Part shown: positions 35,237-46,278 of the stretch, in pieces
Numbering within the stretch: position 1 is the first letter of the stretch
How the letters are laid out: every line of letters starts with the position of its first letter
Assembly: GCA_949130495.1 (NCBI GenBank)
Contig: OX422213.1
Coordinates: forward strand, 538,145,467-538,209,466
Direction of reading: 5' to 3'
From: Sambucus nigra
Taxonomy: Eukaryota > Streptophyta > Magnoliopsida > Dipsacales > Adoxaceae
Length of the DNA stretch: 64,000 nt
Translations under genes and position numbers: made by a program
The notes under the pieces: model-generated
The model's input: only the letters and a program-made list of their open reading frames with translations
The model's database searches: none
What the model was told of the DNA's origin: nothing

Positions 35237-35245
35237 TGATTAAAT

Positions 35246-35579
35246 GGATTAAACCATGTGGGGCTGGTTGAAAATTAAACTGCAATGAGTGTTTAACGGA
35301 TGATCCAGGAGTTGCGGTGGGGGAGGAACAATCCGAAACAATGAGGCCAGATGGTGATTGCATTTGCAAAAAAATTGATGTCATGTCGAGCATTAACCGG
35401 AAGATCATACCGTTCTAGAAGGTCTTAAACTAGGCTCAAGTTTACAATTACCTCCATATGTGACTACAAAATGATTGTGGATATGAGTGAGGGGAAAGCA
35501 GATCCAAATTGGAAAATTAGAAAGATGATTTTAGAAGTAAAGGAGATCATAAAGACATTTAATTGGAAGATTACCCATG
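35246..35579 (+). pseudogene. L1-type LINE ORF2, part 3: RNase H-like start
   Basis: WGWLKI(N)CN near 35260, then MSEGKADPNWKIRKMILEVK and KTFNWKITHV (35480-35580), the RNase H-like C-terminus of plant L1-type ORF2. It is cut after ITHV by a gag-only LTR element. Confidence 0.65.
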
Positions 35580-35930
35580 TGATGGAAATCAAATAAAGTT
35601 CCGCGGTCATTTCGGTGTTTTTTTAGAATTTTTAATCTTTTTATTTTTATTAGTTGTCTTTTATTTTTATCGCATTTTTGGTTTATTGTATTATAGGGTT
35701 AATGGTTTGTTATCTTAAAAGGACCTTATAGGACAAATTGTATAGGGGGTGATGTTTGGTCACATGTGACATCACATGAGCCTAGGCCCATTTCCCTATT
35801 AGATTTTGATGACCGAATTCTAGATCCTTCCCATTCTCCCTATAAATATCCCACTTACCCCATTTAGTAAAGCATTCTACATTTCTCGCGACTGTATTTC
35901 TGTCGTGCAGTTGACGGCTACATTAGGATC
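35580..35930 (+). repeat. 5' LTR of gag-only element
   Basis: TGATGGAAATCA ... GTTGACGGCTACATTAGG. It shares TTTGGTCACATGTGACAT, CCCTATAAATAT and AAAGCATTCTACATTTCT with the 3' LTR. The exact 3' end is uncertain by a few bases, and no canonical PBS follows. Confidence 0.75.
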
Positions 35931-36200
35931 GCTCCACGGTTGCTGTTGTTGTAAAATGAAATTATAAAACACAAGCAACCAATGGCACCAAAGAAACACA
36001 CCCAAGCAGGCAACGAAGTGCCCGATTGGAGGAAACTTTAGCCATGCTCGCTCAAAAAGTTGACCTCCTCCTCCATAACTGTCACCACCACGAACCCTCT
36101 CACTCCACCTCTGCCCCTCAACCACCTTCAGCCAACCACCCGACGACCAGACCCTCTACAGCAACCCGCCCTGTGAGCCCACCCAGCTTGCCCGCCCATG

Positions 36201-37022
36201 GTTCAAAGTCGAGGCCGATACCGCGACGATACGGCCGAGTTGACTAGGTATTGGTACCCATCGATCCGATTCCGAGTTACGAGTTGAGTTTTCGATTATT
36301 GGTGTGAATCGACCCTATATCGGTAATTTCTCGGTAGTATCAGCTCATATCGGTGATATCGCAAGCGAATCGGCCCCTATCGGTTATATCACGATAGTAT
36401 CGACCCATATCGGTGATATATCATCCGAGATGGTAAAAATTACCGAGCATCGATCTCTCTATCTCAACTTATAACTCAATTGAGCCTCGATTTTGCATCC
36501 ATGTCACGATTGGAGCAGTCGCTTTCAATTTGGTACAGGGTATTGATGTTTCGTGGTCGCAAATCGGATTTTTTGGGTTAAATCTCTCATTTCTTTTCTT
36601 GTAGTGTCACTAAAGGGATTATCTCCCATTTAACCTTCTTTTTGTATTTACTTAATTTGTATTAAAATGTATTATCATTCATCTATCCTTAAAGTGTATG
36701 ATTATTTACATTATCTATATACCTAATTAGTAATAGGTACTATTATAATATTCACGAAGAATATATTACTAAATATATATTGATTTAAACAATGTTATGC
36801 ATACTAAATGATGATTCAGTATAAACAACTAGACAATGTTATTCATACAAAATGATGATTTTGTACTCGCCTAATAAAGTCATATTATTATTCTTATTTT
36901 TCTAAACTTTTCTTTATTTGTTTCAAATTTTTTTCAGCTCTCTAAATAGTGTACTGCATATCGCCCGAGATCGAGTAAAAAATTGAGCGTCTGAGTCATA
37001 GATCGATACCGCAACTTTGAAC
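36201..37022. mobile_element. Inverted-repeat element with GTTCAAAGT termini
   Basis: Begins GTTCAAAGTCGAGGCCGATA and ends TATCGATACCGCAACTTTGAAC in inverted form (GTTCAAAGTTGCGGTATCG read backwards). CATG flanks both sides (36197-36200 and 37023-37026). The left interior repeats ATCGGTGATATC-like words. It interrupts the proline-rich gag leader. No transposase is present, so the superfamily is undetermined. Confidence 0.6.
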
Positions 37023-37979
37023 CATGTGCCTGCCCGTCATCTGAAACCCACGTCTCCACTGCGACCGCCCACGCAGGCCACCACCCCTGTAAACACCTAG
37101 CCGACCCCGCTCGTTTCAACAACCCCACCCCCTTAACGGTCGGAACCTTAGAACCATCCGGCTCCCGCCGAACCAGACTCCCCCTTCGAAGTTCAGCCCT
37201 GAATACCACGCCCTCTTTTCTCCATGGGATTCCCTGACCGCTCCCTCCCCAACCCTTCTCGAGCCTTCCACGGTCCACCAACCGGACTCCTTGGGTTTCT
37301 CCCCATCAAAACCTCCCGACCCGGTGTACTCCTAGGCAACCCGACCCTGCCCTCCTTCAGACCTACCCCCCTGTTTTCTGTCCATAACCCTCGTGCCCTT
37401 TTTAGACCCAAGTCACCCCGGCTCCGGGAAGGACAGCCCCTCCCGTCATCCTTCAAGCCCACCTACCCAACCCCACCTTCCCCTTCTACTCTTCCGAGTT
37501 GACCTTCGACCACAACCTACTCCTTCATCGCCTTACCCGGATCACCAAACACAATTCCATTTGAGAGACTCGTTCGGCCATCTCCGTCCCAAACGATCCT
37601 CAAGACTCAACCTGCGATTGTCACAGGCGAGTTAATGAATGGTTACACCAACCTCTCAAACTCAATCAGACGCGCATACGATTTGGTCATTTTGAAGGAG
37701 AGACCATTCCCCCCAAGTTTTCTTCTCTATATGGGGATGGGAGAGCCCCGATGCATGAGGAGTGGCACACCGACACCACCCCTTTTGACTCCCTTAACCC
37801 TAAGGTGACACCCTTTATGTCGATTGAGGACCACCATTGTTTCATCTGTTACGAGCGAGGGGTTTTGATAGATGATTGTTCTTACTACCTAAGGAGCCAG
37901 AGCCCGAGCTTATGTTAATGCCCCCGATCCTGTGAAGCGACCCCCTTGTCCACGTGCCCCGGCCCTGAAGGCAACTTGT

Positions 37980-38790
37980 TTTTGATGATTTTATGGAGGA
38001 TAAGGATGAGGACCGAGTGGATCCACCACCGGGGGAAGATCATTTAGCCCCAACACTTCGCCTTCTCTCCAAGAGCCTTCAGAGAGATATTAGGGTGGAT
38101 ATTCCGATGTTTGATGGGCATTTGGCCCCAGACGCCCTTGTTGACTAGCTTGATGCGATAGAGACAGTGTTCGATTATAAGCCCATCACAGGGCGCAAAT
38201 GTGTTCAGTTGGCTGCCATCAAATTTTGGGGATGCCCAGGTTTGGTGGAATGATATGATTCAGCGTCGGGCGACGACAGAGCTTCCTCCAATCCAAACAT
38301 GGGACCAATTGAAGATGGAACTGAAAGCATTCTTCATACCGCCGACCTACGAGCGCGACCTCTCCACTTGGGTCCAGAGTCTCCGGCAGGGCACGTCTAC
38401 GATCCTCACTTACACGGAGCAATTGCATCTTCATTGCACTCAAGCCCGTCAAGTTGCGACTGAAACTCAGCGGATCAACCGTTATATTCAGCAAGACTCG
38501 GGGTTGCACGAGATACTGTCTTTTGTTAAGGCGGTTGAATACGCAACTAAGATTGAGGCCTACCACCGCACTCCTTCGACAGTAGCCCCCTACTACGACC
38601 ATTGCCCCACCTCGATCCCCCGATGGGCCACCTGTTACTATGAAGTGCTTCACTCGTGGAGTTGTGGGCCATCACGACATTGAGTGTCTTAAGGCACGGA
38701 AACGGATCCTGCTTGTGACTGATGATTCAGAGCCACTAGACGATGAGCTAGAGGAGGAAGGGGTTCAGCATCCGACCTGATTCCCACGGT
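37980..38790 (+). pseudogene. Gag pseudogene of the LARD-like element
   Basis: Reads DIPMFDGHLAPDALVD-stop-LDAIETVFDYKP, GDAQVWWNDMIQRR, TWDQLKMELKAFFIPPTYER and YTEQLHLHC, which is the retrotransposon gag core. CFTRGVVGHHDIEC near 38645-38690 is a zinc knuckle whose second Cys is Arg. Stops and a frameshift near 38215 break it. A proline-rich leader precedes it at 37024-37640. Confidence 0.7.
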
Positions 38791-38864
38791 CATCCCCATT
38801 GATCCCTACTTCGTTGGTGTTCCCCTTTGAGTTCGAGGTCGAACTCTTTTCATGGAGGTGAGAG

Positions 38865-39213
38865 TGATGGAAATCAGATAAAGTTTCGAGGTTATTTTAG
38901 TCTTTTTATTTTTATTAGTTATCTTTCGCATTTTTTCTTTATTGTATTATAGGGTTCATAATGGTTGGTTATCTAGAAAGGGAATTGTATAAAAGATTGT
39001 AAAGAGGATGTTCTTTGGTCACATGTGACATTACATGGCCCTAGACCCATTTCCCTATAAGATATTAATGACCTAATTCCAGATCCTTCTCATTCACCCT
39101 ATAAATATCTCCCTTACCCCATTTAATAAAGCATTCTACATTTCTCCAATTTGAGTATTAATCTCTCTCTTGAGTGTATTTATGTTGTACCGTTGACGGC
39201 CTCAATTACGTAA
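38865..39213 (+). repeat. 3' LTR of gag-only element
   Basis: Starts TGATGGAAATCAGATAAAG after the purine-rich GGAGGTGAGAG. It parallels 35580-35930 throughout, with many substitutions and short indels, so the element is old. Confidence 0.75.
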
Positions 39214-39218
39214 CCAAG

Positions 39219-39395
39219 TGTATCGGGAAACTAATTTCACAGTTGACACGCTAACTAATTTGAGTTGTAAATTCAAGGTGTCAAATGTCTTTACTAATTT
39301 TTTTGAGATTCCTACAAGTGCCCAAAGGCATGTACATGTTAGTTTATATAGGATAAGGATTCCTAATTTTAGAAAATTTTGATGTTGTGGTTGTT
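39219..39395 (+). pseudogene. L1-type LINE ORF2, part 4: C-terminal RNase H tail
   Basis: Continues ITHV (35579) as YRETNFTVDTLTNLSC and then FFEIPTSAQRHVHVSLYRIR to a stop near 39382. REtN.T.D.L.N is the family's final RNase H motif. No poly(A) tail was recognised after it. Confidence 0.65.
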
Positions 39396-39504
39396 GGTAT
39401 ACGTGGTTGCATCTGCCTTGTCATACTTCCGTCGCATAAGGATATTTTCGTATAGGTTCTTGGGGATCTTTGTTTTCCCCCAATTTATTTTTTTTGTGTG
39501 TGTG

Positions 39505-39535
39505 TTGGTGGGGACGGGTGGGGGGAGGGGGGGGT
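39505..39535 (+). other. G-rich tract, possible G-quadruplex
   Basis: GGTGGGGACGGGTGGGG followed by a GGAGGGGGGGG run gives at least four G-runs of three or more in 31 bp. Fold potential is inferred from sequence only. Confidence 0.5.
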
Positions 39536-39715
39536 AAACTGTACAGTGGTTATCCGTCTTGGGGGTGGGCTTTTTCCGCTTCTGTGGGTTAAGATGTTTG
39601 AATTTGGGTCCCCCTCTCTGTACGCCACTGTGGGCGGTTGTTTTCCCACATTCCCACTGAGGATGATTAAATTATAGTGGGTTATTTTTATTAAAAAGTC
39701 ATTGATGGCCAGTCA

Positions 39716-39948
39716 TTTGTCTTGCGTTTGATGAAGAATCATACAGATAAAGGTGAACTCGATCATCCGGCAATTACTTGTTTTTCTATGGCATTTCTCA
39801 TTCTCCAATGCCTTCACAAGCATAAAAGAGCACTAGAGATTATGTCTGCTTCTAAAAAGTGGACTGAATGTTCTCAGGCAAAGAATGCCGAAGGAAATTT
39901 TTTGAAGAGAATTGAAGTTCATGGTTATTGGAAGGAAATGTTAGTCTA
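39716..39948 (+). pseudogene. hAT transposase fragment
   Basis: Reads LRLMKNHTDKGELDHPAITC, FSMAFLILQCLHKHKRALEI and ASKKWTECSQAKNAEGNFLK ending KEMLV-stop. This is the middle-to-late part of BED/DUF659-type plant hAT proteins, just before the dimerisation domain. It lies a short distance beyond the LINE end and could be the continuation of the hAT at 27473-27935, if the LINE complex inserted into that gene. Confidence 0.7.
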
Positions 39949-41048
39949 AAGAAATTTCCTAGGCCAATTGAGTCTTTAGACTCATTGTGACCACGAAAAA
40001 ACAATCCTTGCCGCAAGGGCAATCAAACACAAGCAATAAGCCTTATTTATTTTAGAATAATTGCGGGAAAAAAATCATTAATATTCAAGGAAACTAAAAT
40101 AAACAATATGAGAAAAAAAAATACAGACTAAATGAGTATAACAAAATCAATGTGGGTATATAAAAAATGGAGACAAGAAATAAATGCATGCACATAACTG
40201 TAGTAGCGGAATATTCATTTTGACAACACTCAACAGCAATAGCATTCAAACTGAAAATCTGGGTGGTTCAAAGTTATACCAAAATATGGCAATTCAAAAG
40301 AGGTAAGGAGATCCTATATATTATACAAAACTGTAAACTCACAAATCATAAACAAAACTATTCTAAATGGTTTTTTGTAAAACAATATTTGTGAAATTTT
40401 GTCCCAAAATTCGAGTGGGTCCCACACTCCGAATCTAGCAGGACGTAAACACGCTCTCCTATTTAAGGTGAGTTACTTGCATGTCAAAAACAACTGAGTA
40501 TTGAATGAGAAAGTAGCTCTAAAAGAAGCCGTTGAGCCTGAGATGATAAAATTAAACTATAAGGAAACCGGGTGTCCCACAAACGAAGAATATGTTGAAT
40601 ATGAAGAGTGTATAATCCTTAGATAGGACTGATTGGGTTGGGCACCCCTCTCTTAGGCGCATATGGGTCTAACACAAACGCGCGTGTCATCTCTGCTGCC
40701 AGCTCGACTCGGCTCGGGTGGGCAACCTTGTGGGGTATATCTTGTTTGACAAAAATTGCTTAATTCGTCCAAGTTTCCTGATTGGATTTTACACCTGCAT
40801 ATTTTTTCTCTCCCTCATCCTTTTTCTCACATTGTGTGCACATAGACGTGAATTCGTTGGGCTCGTATTTTTTCGATCTTCGTTCACATATGTTCTTAAG
40901 TTTTAGTATATGTGTGTATATATATATAAATCCTCCCTAATCCCACATACACTAAAATTTAGTGGCACTTTTAGTTCTGATATATGTGTGTACATCTCTC
41001 TCTAAGTTCCTAATATATATGTATGTGCGCTTTAATTATATTCAAATA
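39949..41048. other. No gene recognised
   Basis: AT-rich DNA with short TA runs near 40918. Open frames here are short and resemble nothing known. No terminal repeats were seen. Confidence 0.5.
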
Positions 41049-41909
41049 CTAGATTTAAGCCCCGCGCGATGTGCGGGCGCTTTGTAAGGTTTATTAAATA
41101 ATTTACAAAATAAGAGAAATCAAAATTGACTTTTAACCAGCATGTAAATATAATTCAAGAAATATTTCTGGCAGTGTGCTTTTTTCACATACAACCCGAT
41201 ATCGACAAAAGTAAAACATTTTTGTAGTGACATTTAAAACAATTTAAAATTATTCTTCATTTGATACCAAATCCACTAAATTGTAAAAATTAAATAAAAT
41301 ATATTAATAATATCGAAACCAAAATATATAAATTAATACTATATAAGGTGATGAATACATGAATTTCTAAGATGCCCCTGATAAAATTAATTAAAATTGA
41401 GCTTCATAACCCAAATGCAATGTTATGAAAATTAAAAAGACTAAAATTATCTTGTTTAAAATAAAATTGCGCATATTGCTTACATAATGCCAATTCCACC
41501 ATAGCCAAAAATAATAAATTTATGGAAATGTCTTGAAGTATTTTAACCACTAACTTGCAATCATGTAACAGTAATCTCCATTCTAATAATGAATTTTCCA
41601 AAATGAAATAAGTAAAAAAAACATACCAAATGAGAGAGAGAGAGAGGTGGAATTTTTACTCAATATTGGAAATGATTCAACTCAAGGACATTGAAGGAGA
41701 AGAGGAAAGGTCGTAAAAGGCCCATGTCTATCCACGAAAAAGAGGAAAAAGAAAAGTTATTTAAATAGAAGAAGAAAAGACATAAAAAATCCAATGGATC
41801 TCTCAAAGAAGAGGATATAGTTTTCTAAAAGATGAAAAAATAGTATTTACTAATAATGACACGTGGTAAAACTATAAGAGGAGACACCATATTTAAATAG
41901 TAATATAGA
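41049..41909 (-). mobile_element. Non-autonomous Helitron
   Basis: On the minus strand it starts TCTATATTACTATTTAAAT (5' TC, preceded by A at 41910) and ends CTTAAATCTAG followed by T at 41048, as expected for insertion between A and T. Ten or so bases before CTAG a GC-rich hairpin CCCGCAC-atc-GCGCGGG (41060-41078) can form a 7-bp stem with one G-T pair. At 861 bp with no Rep/helicase frame it is non-autonomous. Confidence 0.75.
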
Positions 41910-42216
41910 TTATGCACTTTTAGGACTTAAAATAATATTGATTCTAGATATAGGACAACAATCATTTTGTTTCCATTATTAGTCCCTATTTTCAAATTAT
42001 CGGTTAACGTGACATGATGTGATTGGGTGACGTTTTATGGATATTAGTACGCGTTAGCGGCTTTATTCAAAAATAGGGACTAAAATTATAAATAAAATGT
42101 TTGTTGTCCTAATTCCAGAATGCATATTACAATAGATCCTAAATTTACACACACATAGTAGTAGTAGATGTCTAGTCAAAATACAACTTTCAATTAGATC
42201 TAATCTTAGATTGCAC

Positions 42217-42475
42217 TTGTTTTGTATCTGAAGTCTGAATCTGAAATCTGAAAAAAAATTGAAGTCTGAAATCTAAATTTGAAAAATATGTCTGTTTTTA
42301 TGTCTGAATGTACCTCTCATGAATGTATTTAGACTGATTCAGACTACAGATAGACTTCAGACGTAACTCTACCTCTTAATCATTAAGAGCCAAATATAGT
42401 CGTTAGCCTCTTAATTACTTAAAAAAATAAACACTTTTTGGTACCTATTAAGTCTGAATGGAGGTAAAAACAAAT
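42217..42475 (+). mobile_element. hAT-type MITE, copy 1
   Basis: Starts TTGTTTTGTATCTGAAGTC and ends GGTAAAAACAAAT, a short inverted repeat. The interior has repeated TCTGAATCTGAAATCTGA words and TCAGACGTAACTCTACC. A second copy lies at 43147-43400. No clear target duplication was seen. Confidence 0.6.
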
Positions 42476-43146
42476 AACACAATCATAATCAAATATCCAC
42501 AACATACTTTAAAGATTCCGAGTGTAACAATCCACCCGGCTCGTTGGAATTATTGAACCAAGTATATTTTCATTGTGATAATAGAACGTTGACTCTGATC
42601 ACCAGAAGTATTAGATGGCCAACAATCCTAAATATTTACACGAACTCACCAACTACTATGTATAAAAGGGTATTGATTTGTTAATTCATCAATAACATAT
42701 CAAAGCCCTTTTTAAAGTGAATCTAACCTAATTAACCTCAAAGTTGTTAGTTTCCTGTTTACATGTGTTGAAGTGACGAAGGAAGATATAAACATAGGAA
42801 AGAGGAAATGTTGCGGAAGGGAGACGATTACTGAATGCCCCAAAAATCAGCGGCCGCCCAGTGGCATAAGTATTAGGTATATTCATAATTAAACATTCTT
42901 TTGTTACTGAATGCCCAAAAAGAATATCTCAATCAAGTGATGACCATTTTTAGCCATGATTTAGCACCAAGAAAATTGACCCTGAGAAGAATAGTTAGAA
43001 CATACCGGATTTGGGTGAGGAAAAACATTAGAATCCCGTGCAATGTCTATACCCAGGAAATAGTGAAGTGAACCAAGATCCTTTATTTCGAAGCAGGTTC
43101 AATACAACTTGATGTGAAGGAAAACTCACGAAGGGTTAAGGTTTCA

Positions 43147-43400
43147 TTTGTTTTTTCATCCGAATCTGAAGTCTGATTCTGAAATTTGAAGATCGAATCT
43201 GAAGTCTCAAATCTGAATCTGAAAAATATGTTTGTTTTTATGTCTGACTTCAATTCAGACTTCAGACGTAACTTTACCCCTTAATCATTTGAGAATCAAA
43301 TATAACCGTTAACTTCTTAATCATTTAAAAAAACAAACACTTTTTGGTACCTCTTAAATCTGAATGGTTCAGATTCACACTTAAGAGGTAAAAACAAACG
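43147..43400 (+). mobile_element. hAT-type MITE, copy 2
   Basis: Same family and orientation as 42217-42475: TTTGTTTTTTCATCCGAATC ... GAGGTAAAAACAAAC. Shared blocks are GAATCTGAAGTCTG, CTTCAGACGTAACT and AACACTTTTTGGTACCT. Small indels separate the two copies. Confidence 0.65.
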
Positions 43401-43494
43401 GGCGCTAAGTCTCGAAAAGGAGGCGAAGAGACGAAGCGGATGGGTTAAGAATACGAAAAGACAAAATGCTTTATATTTAGATTAGTTGTATGTT

Positions 43495-44165
43495 TCGGTC
43501 GCATCGATCGGATCGGAACGGAACGGAAAATGATCCTTTGGAAAAAAAAATCGATTTTTTTTAAATAAAATATTTGTTTAGATTTTCTATCTAATTTTTT
43601 TGAAAAATCAAAAAAAAATTTGAATGTATAAAGAATATACTAAAAAAATCAGAAAATCGAAAATTCAAAAAAATATACTAAAAATTCAGAAATTTTGAAA
43701 ATTTCAAAATTTCAAAAAAATTAAAATAGGATTTTTGATTACTCGAAATTCTCATTTTTAAAAAATCGAAAAAAAGATTTAATCAAACATGTAAATATAT
43801 AAAGATTTAACGATTTTTTTCATTTGTGTAGAGGATAGAGGGATATTCTCATTTTATAGATGACTTTTTTGGATCTTTCTTCCTCTCCTAGTCGATGTGG
43901 GACACATAAGAATGTTTAAAAAAATTAAAAAATTGAAAATCGAAAATATTTCAGAAAAAATTAGAAATAATTCGAAAAAATCGAATCGGCATAGTTTTTA
44001 AAAAACCGGGTTCAAAAAAATTGGAAATTCAGAATTATTTCCAATTTTCGATCCGATTTTTTCCAAAAAAATCGGAAATCGGAAACCTTATATACGTTCC
44101 AAAATCGAAAAATATCGGATCGGATATCGAAAAAATCGAAATGTTCGGAAAAAAAACACAGCCCT
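43495..44165. repeat. Low-complexity AT-rich block with TCGAAAAA words
   Basis: Degenerate runs of AAATCGAAAA/TCGGAAAT with GGATCGGA at both ends (43509 and 44118). The right boundary AAACACAGCCCTAA resembles a TAGGGCTG-type hAT end. It may be a decayed MITE grown by slippage; boundaries are loose. Confidence 0.45.
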
Positions 44166-44170
44166 AATTT

Positions 44171-45000
44171 AGATATTAGATAAAGGCCATTAGCTAGTAA
44201 ATCCCTTGAAATTATATTTATATATCAATCCAGTTAATTTCTAAAAAGTATAAGGGTTTATTACTACGTTCCGCTTTTAATATAAATGATAAATCACACA
44301 CAAAATCAAGAAGAAATCTAATTAGGAAAAAAGTTACTCACTTAAGGAGGAAAAAAAATGCATTTGAGGTGAATTAATCATGAAAAGTGGATTCAACGAA
44401 CCTCTGTGATAGAAAAACGGAACCCAACAAGTTGAGAATCTTTAACGCTTTTTTCCATGTGATTGGAATTGGAAAGATGCAAATGGCGAAACGGTTTTGG
44501 GTAGGTTGTTAGCTACTCACTCTGTAGACGAGGACGAGTATATAAATAGTTTTATTGGGCGCTTAAATTATTTTCTTTTTTTAGAGAGAAATTATTTGAG
44601 TATCAAAAAAAATCTCCCCAATAGCAATTATGAATTCCAGTTAGGACATAATACCTTAATATTATTTTTAGATGAGTTGTGAAATATTTTAGGAGTCGTA
44701 GCACTTTTGTATTTTTTATTACTATTAAGTTTTTGAAGTATTTATTGAAAAAATAATAAGAATTATTTATAACGTGAAATTAATTCTTATGGGATCTTAA
44801 TACAATCACGCAATCACAAATTCATTGTTAACTACAAGTTATATGGGAAAATACCTTTTTCCATGAATACTTGATTTGTTTGTAGTCGTTGATGTGTCTT
44901 GAGAAAAGCTCTGATCTCTTCCTCCAATTAATCCAGATTCTGTTTAAAAAATAGCCAGAATTCCAAAATATGAAAAATTTAGAAAATCAGGATTTTCCCT
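44171..45000. other. No gene recognised
   Basis: AT-rich interval. One 61-codon open frame (44497-44682) has no family resemblance and sits in low-complexity DNA; I do not call it a gene. Confidence 0.5.
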
Positions 45001-46183
45001 TCCTAGCCCAAATATTTTTTTTATGTGTTCTTGTGTACCAAATAGTGGAATCTATGTTAGACACGGATTTTTAATAAGAGACCGGATCATCAATATCTCC
45101 AATGTTAAATTCATTTTCTTGAAAATACACCACATAGTCATCCGAAATAGCTGACCTCCGATTTCTTTGAGATTTTCTTAAAGCTATGTCTAGTGGTGTT
45201 TCAATAATAGGTGCATTTAGCGGTTGTTCAGTATATGGTTCATCCATTTGTTCTTCATTGTTGTTCGGAGCAGTAATCGATTCAACATCAGTATGAACAA
45301 TAGGAATAGAAGGAACCTCATTATGATTATCTAGAATTCTTAGAAGAGGAGGAGTTTCCTTGATTTCTTGAATAATCACTTTTCGAACTTCATTACTCCC
45401 ACTAACTTCACCATGTTCAATGAATTTAGCATTTTCGAATTCAATAATTATTGTTGTATGGTTGGGACAATAGAACTTATACCCTTTTGATTTTACTGGA
45501 TACCTAATAAAAAACAAGTTAACATTCTAGGGTCCAACTTCTTTTCATGTGGATTATAAATGAGTGCTTCTACTGTACATCCCCAAACACGAAATGACTT
45601 GAAGAGGGTTTCCAACCTTTCCATAGTTCAAAAGGAGTTTTTGAAACTGCCTTAGTAGGACCCTTATTTAAGATATGTGCAACAATCATAAGAGAATGCA
45701 TCCACAAAAATATAGACAAATCAGCTTTACTTATCGTACTTCTAACCATTTCAATAAGAGTACGATTGCGCCTTTCAGTGACACCATTTTGCCAAGATGA
45801 ACCGGGCATGCTGTATTATGCCCAAATACCTAAATGTTCCAGGAGTTTAGCAAAAGGACCGTGATGTTGTCCCGTTTCATCATATTTTCCATAAAACTCA
45901 CCACATTTATCCGATTGAATGATTTTTACCTTTTTGCCCAATTGTCGTTCTACTTCTGTAATATAAACCTCAACCCCGTTAACGGATTGAGCTTTATCAT
46001 TTAACAAATACAACGTGCAATATCGAAAAAATCATTTATAAAAGTGATAAAGTATTTTTCCCCTCCAATAGAAGGAACATCAAAAGGACCACAAATATCT
46101 GTATGCATAATTTCAAGAAGCTGGGTGCTTCTTGTGGCTCCTTTCTTTATATGTTTGGTATGTTTACCCTTAATACAGTCCAC
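45001..46183 (-). pseudogene. Ty1/copia integrase and downstream spacer, truncated before RT
   Basis: On the minus strand: IMHTDICGPFDVPSIGGEKY (46150-46060, first Asp), IIQSDKCGEF (second Asp) and SSWQNGVTERRNRTLIEM (Glu), so the D-D-E set is present. A stop separates the pieces near 45810-45816. Then RYPVKSKGYKFYCPNHTTII (45500-45430), the zone after the integrase core, and RKSQRNRRSAISDDYVVY, the usual R-x-R-R-x-x-x-P-x-x-YV spacer. DPVSY-stop ends near 45071. RT and RNase H are missing, so the element is 3'-truncated. Confidence 0.8.
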
Positions 46184-46278
46184 ACATACACCAAAACCAG
46201 ACCAATCCAGATTAGGGATAATTCCCTCGTTAATAAGCCTTTCAAGTCTTTCTCCGGATATGTGTCCTAATATTTATG

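Larger units (their letters stand above)
35580..39213 (+). mobile_element. Gag-only LTR retrotransposon (LARD-like)
   Basis: Two similar ~350-bp LTRs starting TGATGGAAATCA flank an interior with a decayed gag but no protease, RT or integrase. LINE reading resumes at TGTATCGGGAAACTAAT after the 3' LTR. This places the flanking duplication at CCATG (35575-35579) and CCAAG (39214-39218), with one mismatch. The end before the 3' LTR, GAACTCTTTTCATGGAGGTG, resembles the usual gypsy 3' internal end, so pol was deleted cleanly between gag and it. Confidence 0.75.

Noticed and set aside
37224..37635. Overlapping proline-rich open frames in the gag-only element
   Set aside because: Part of the decayed proline-rich gag leader, with stops in the continuous frame; not separate genes.
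44497..44682. 61-codon open frame MGRLLATHSVDED...
   Set aside because: No homology recognised and no supporting splice or neighbour context.
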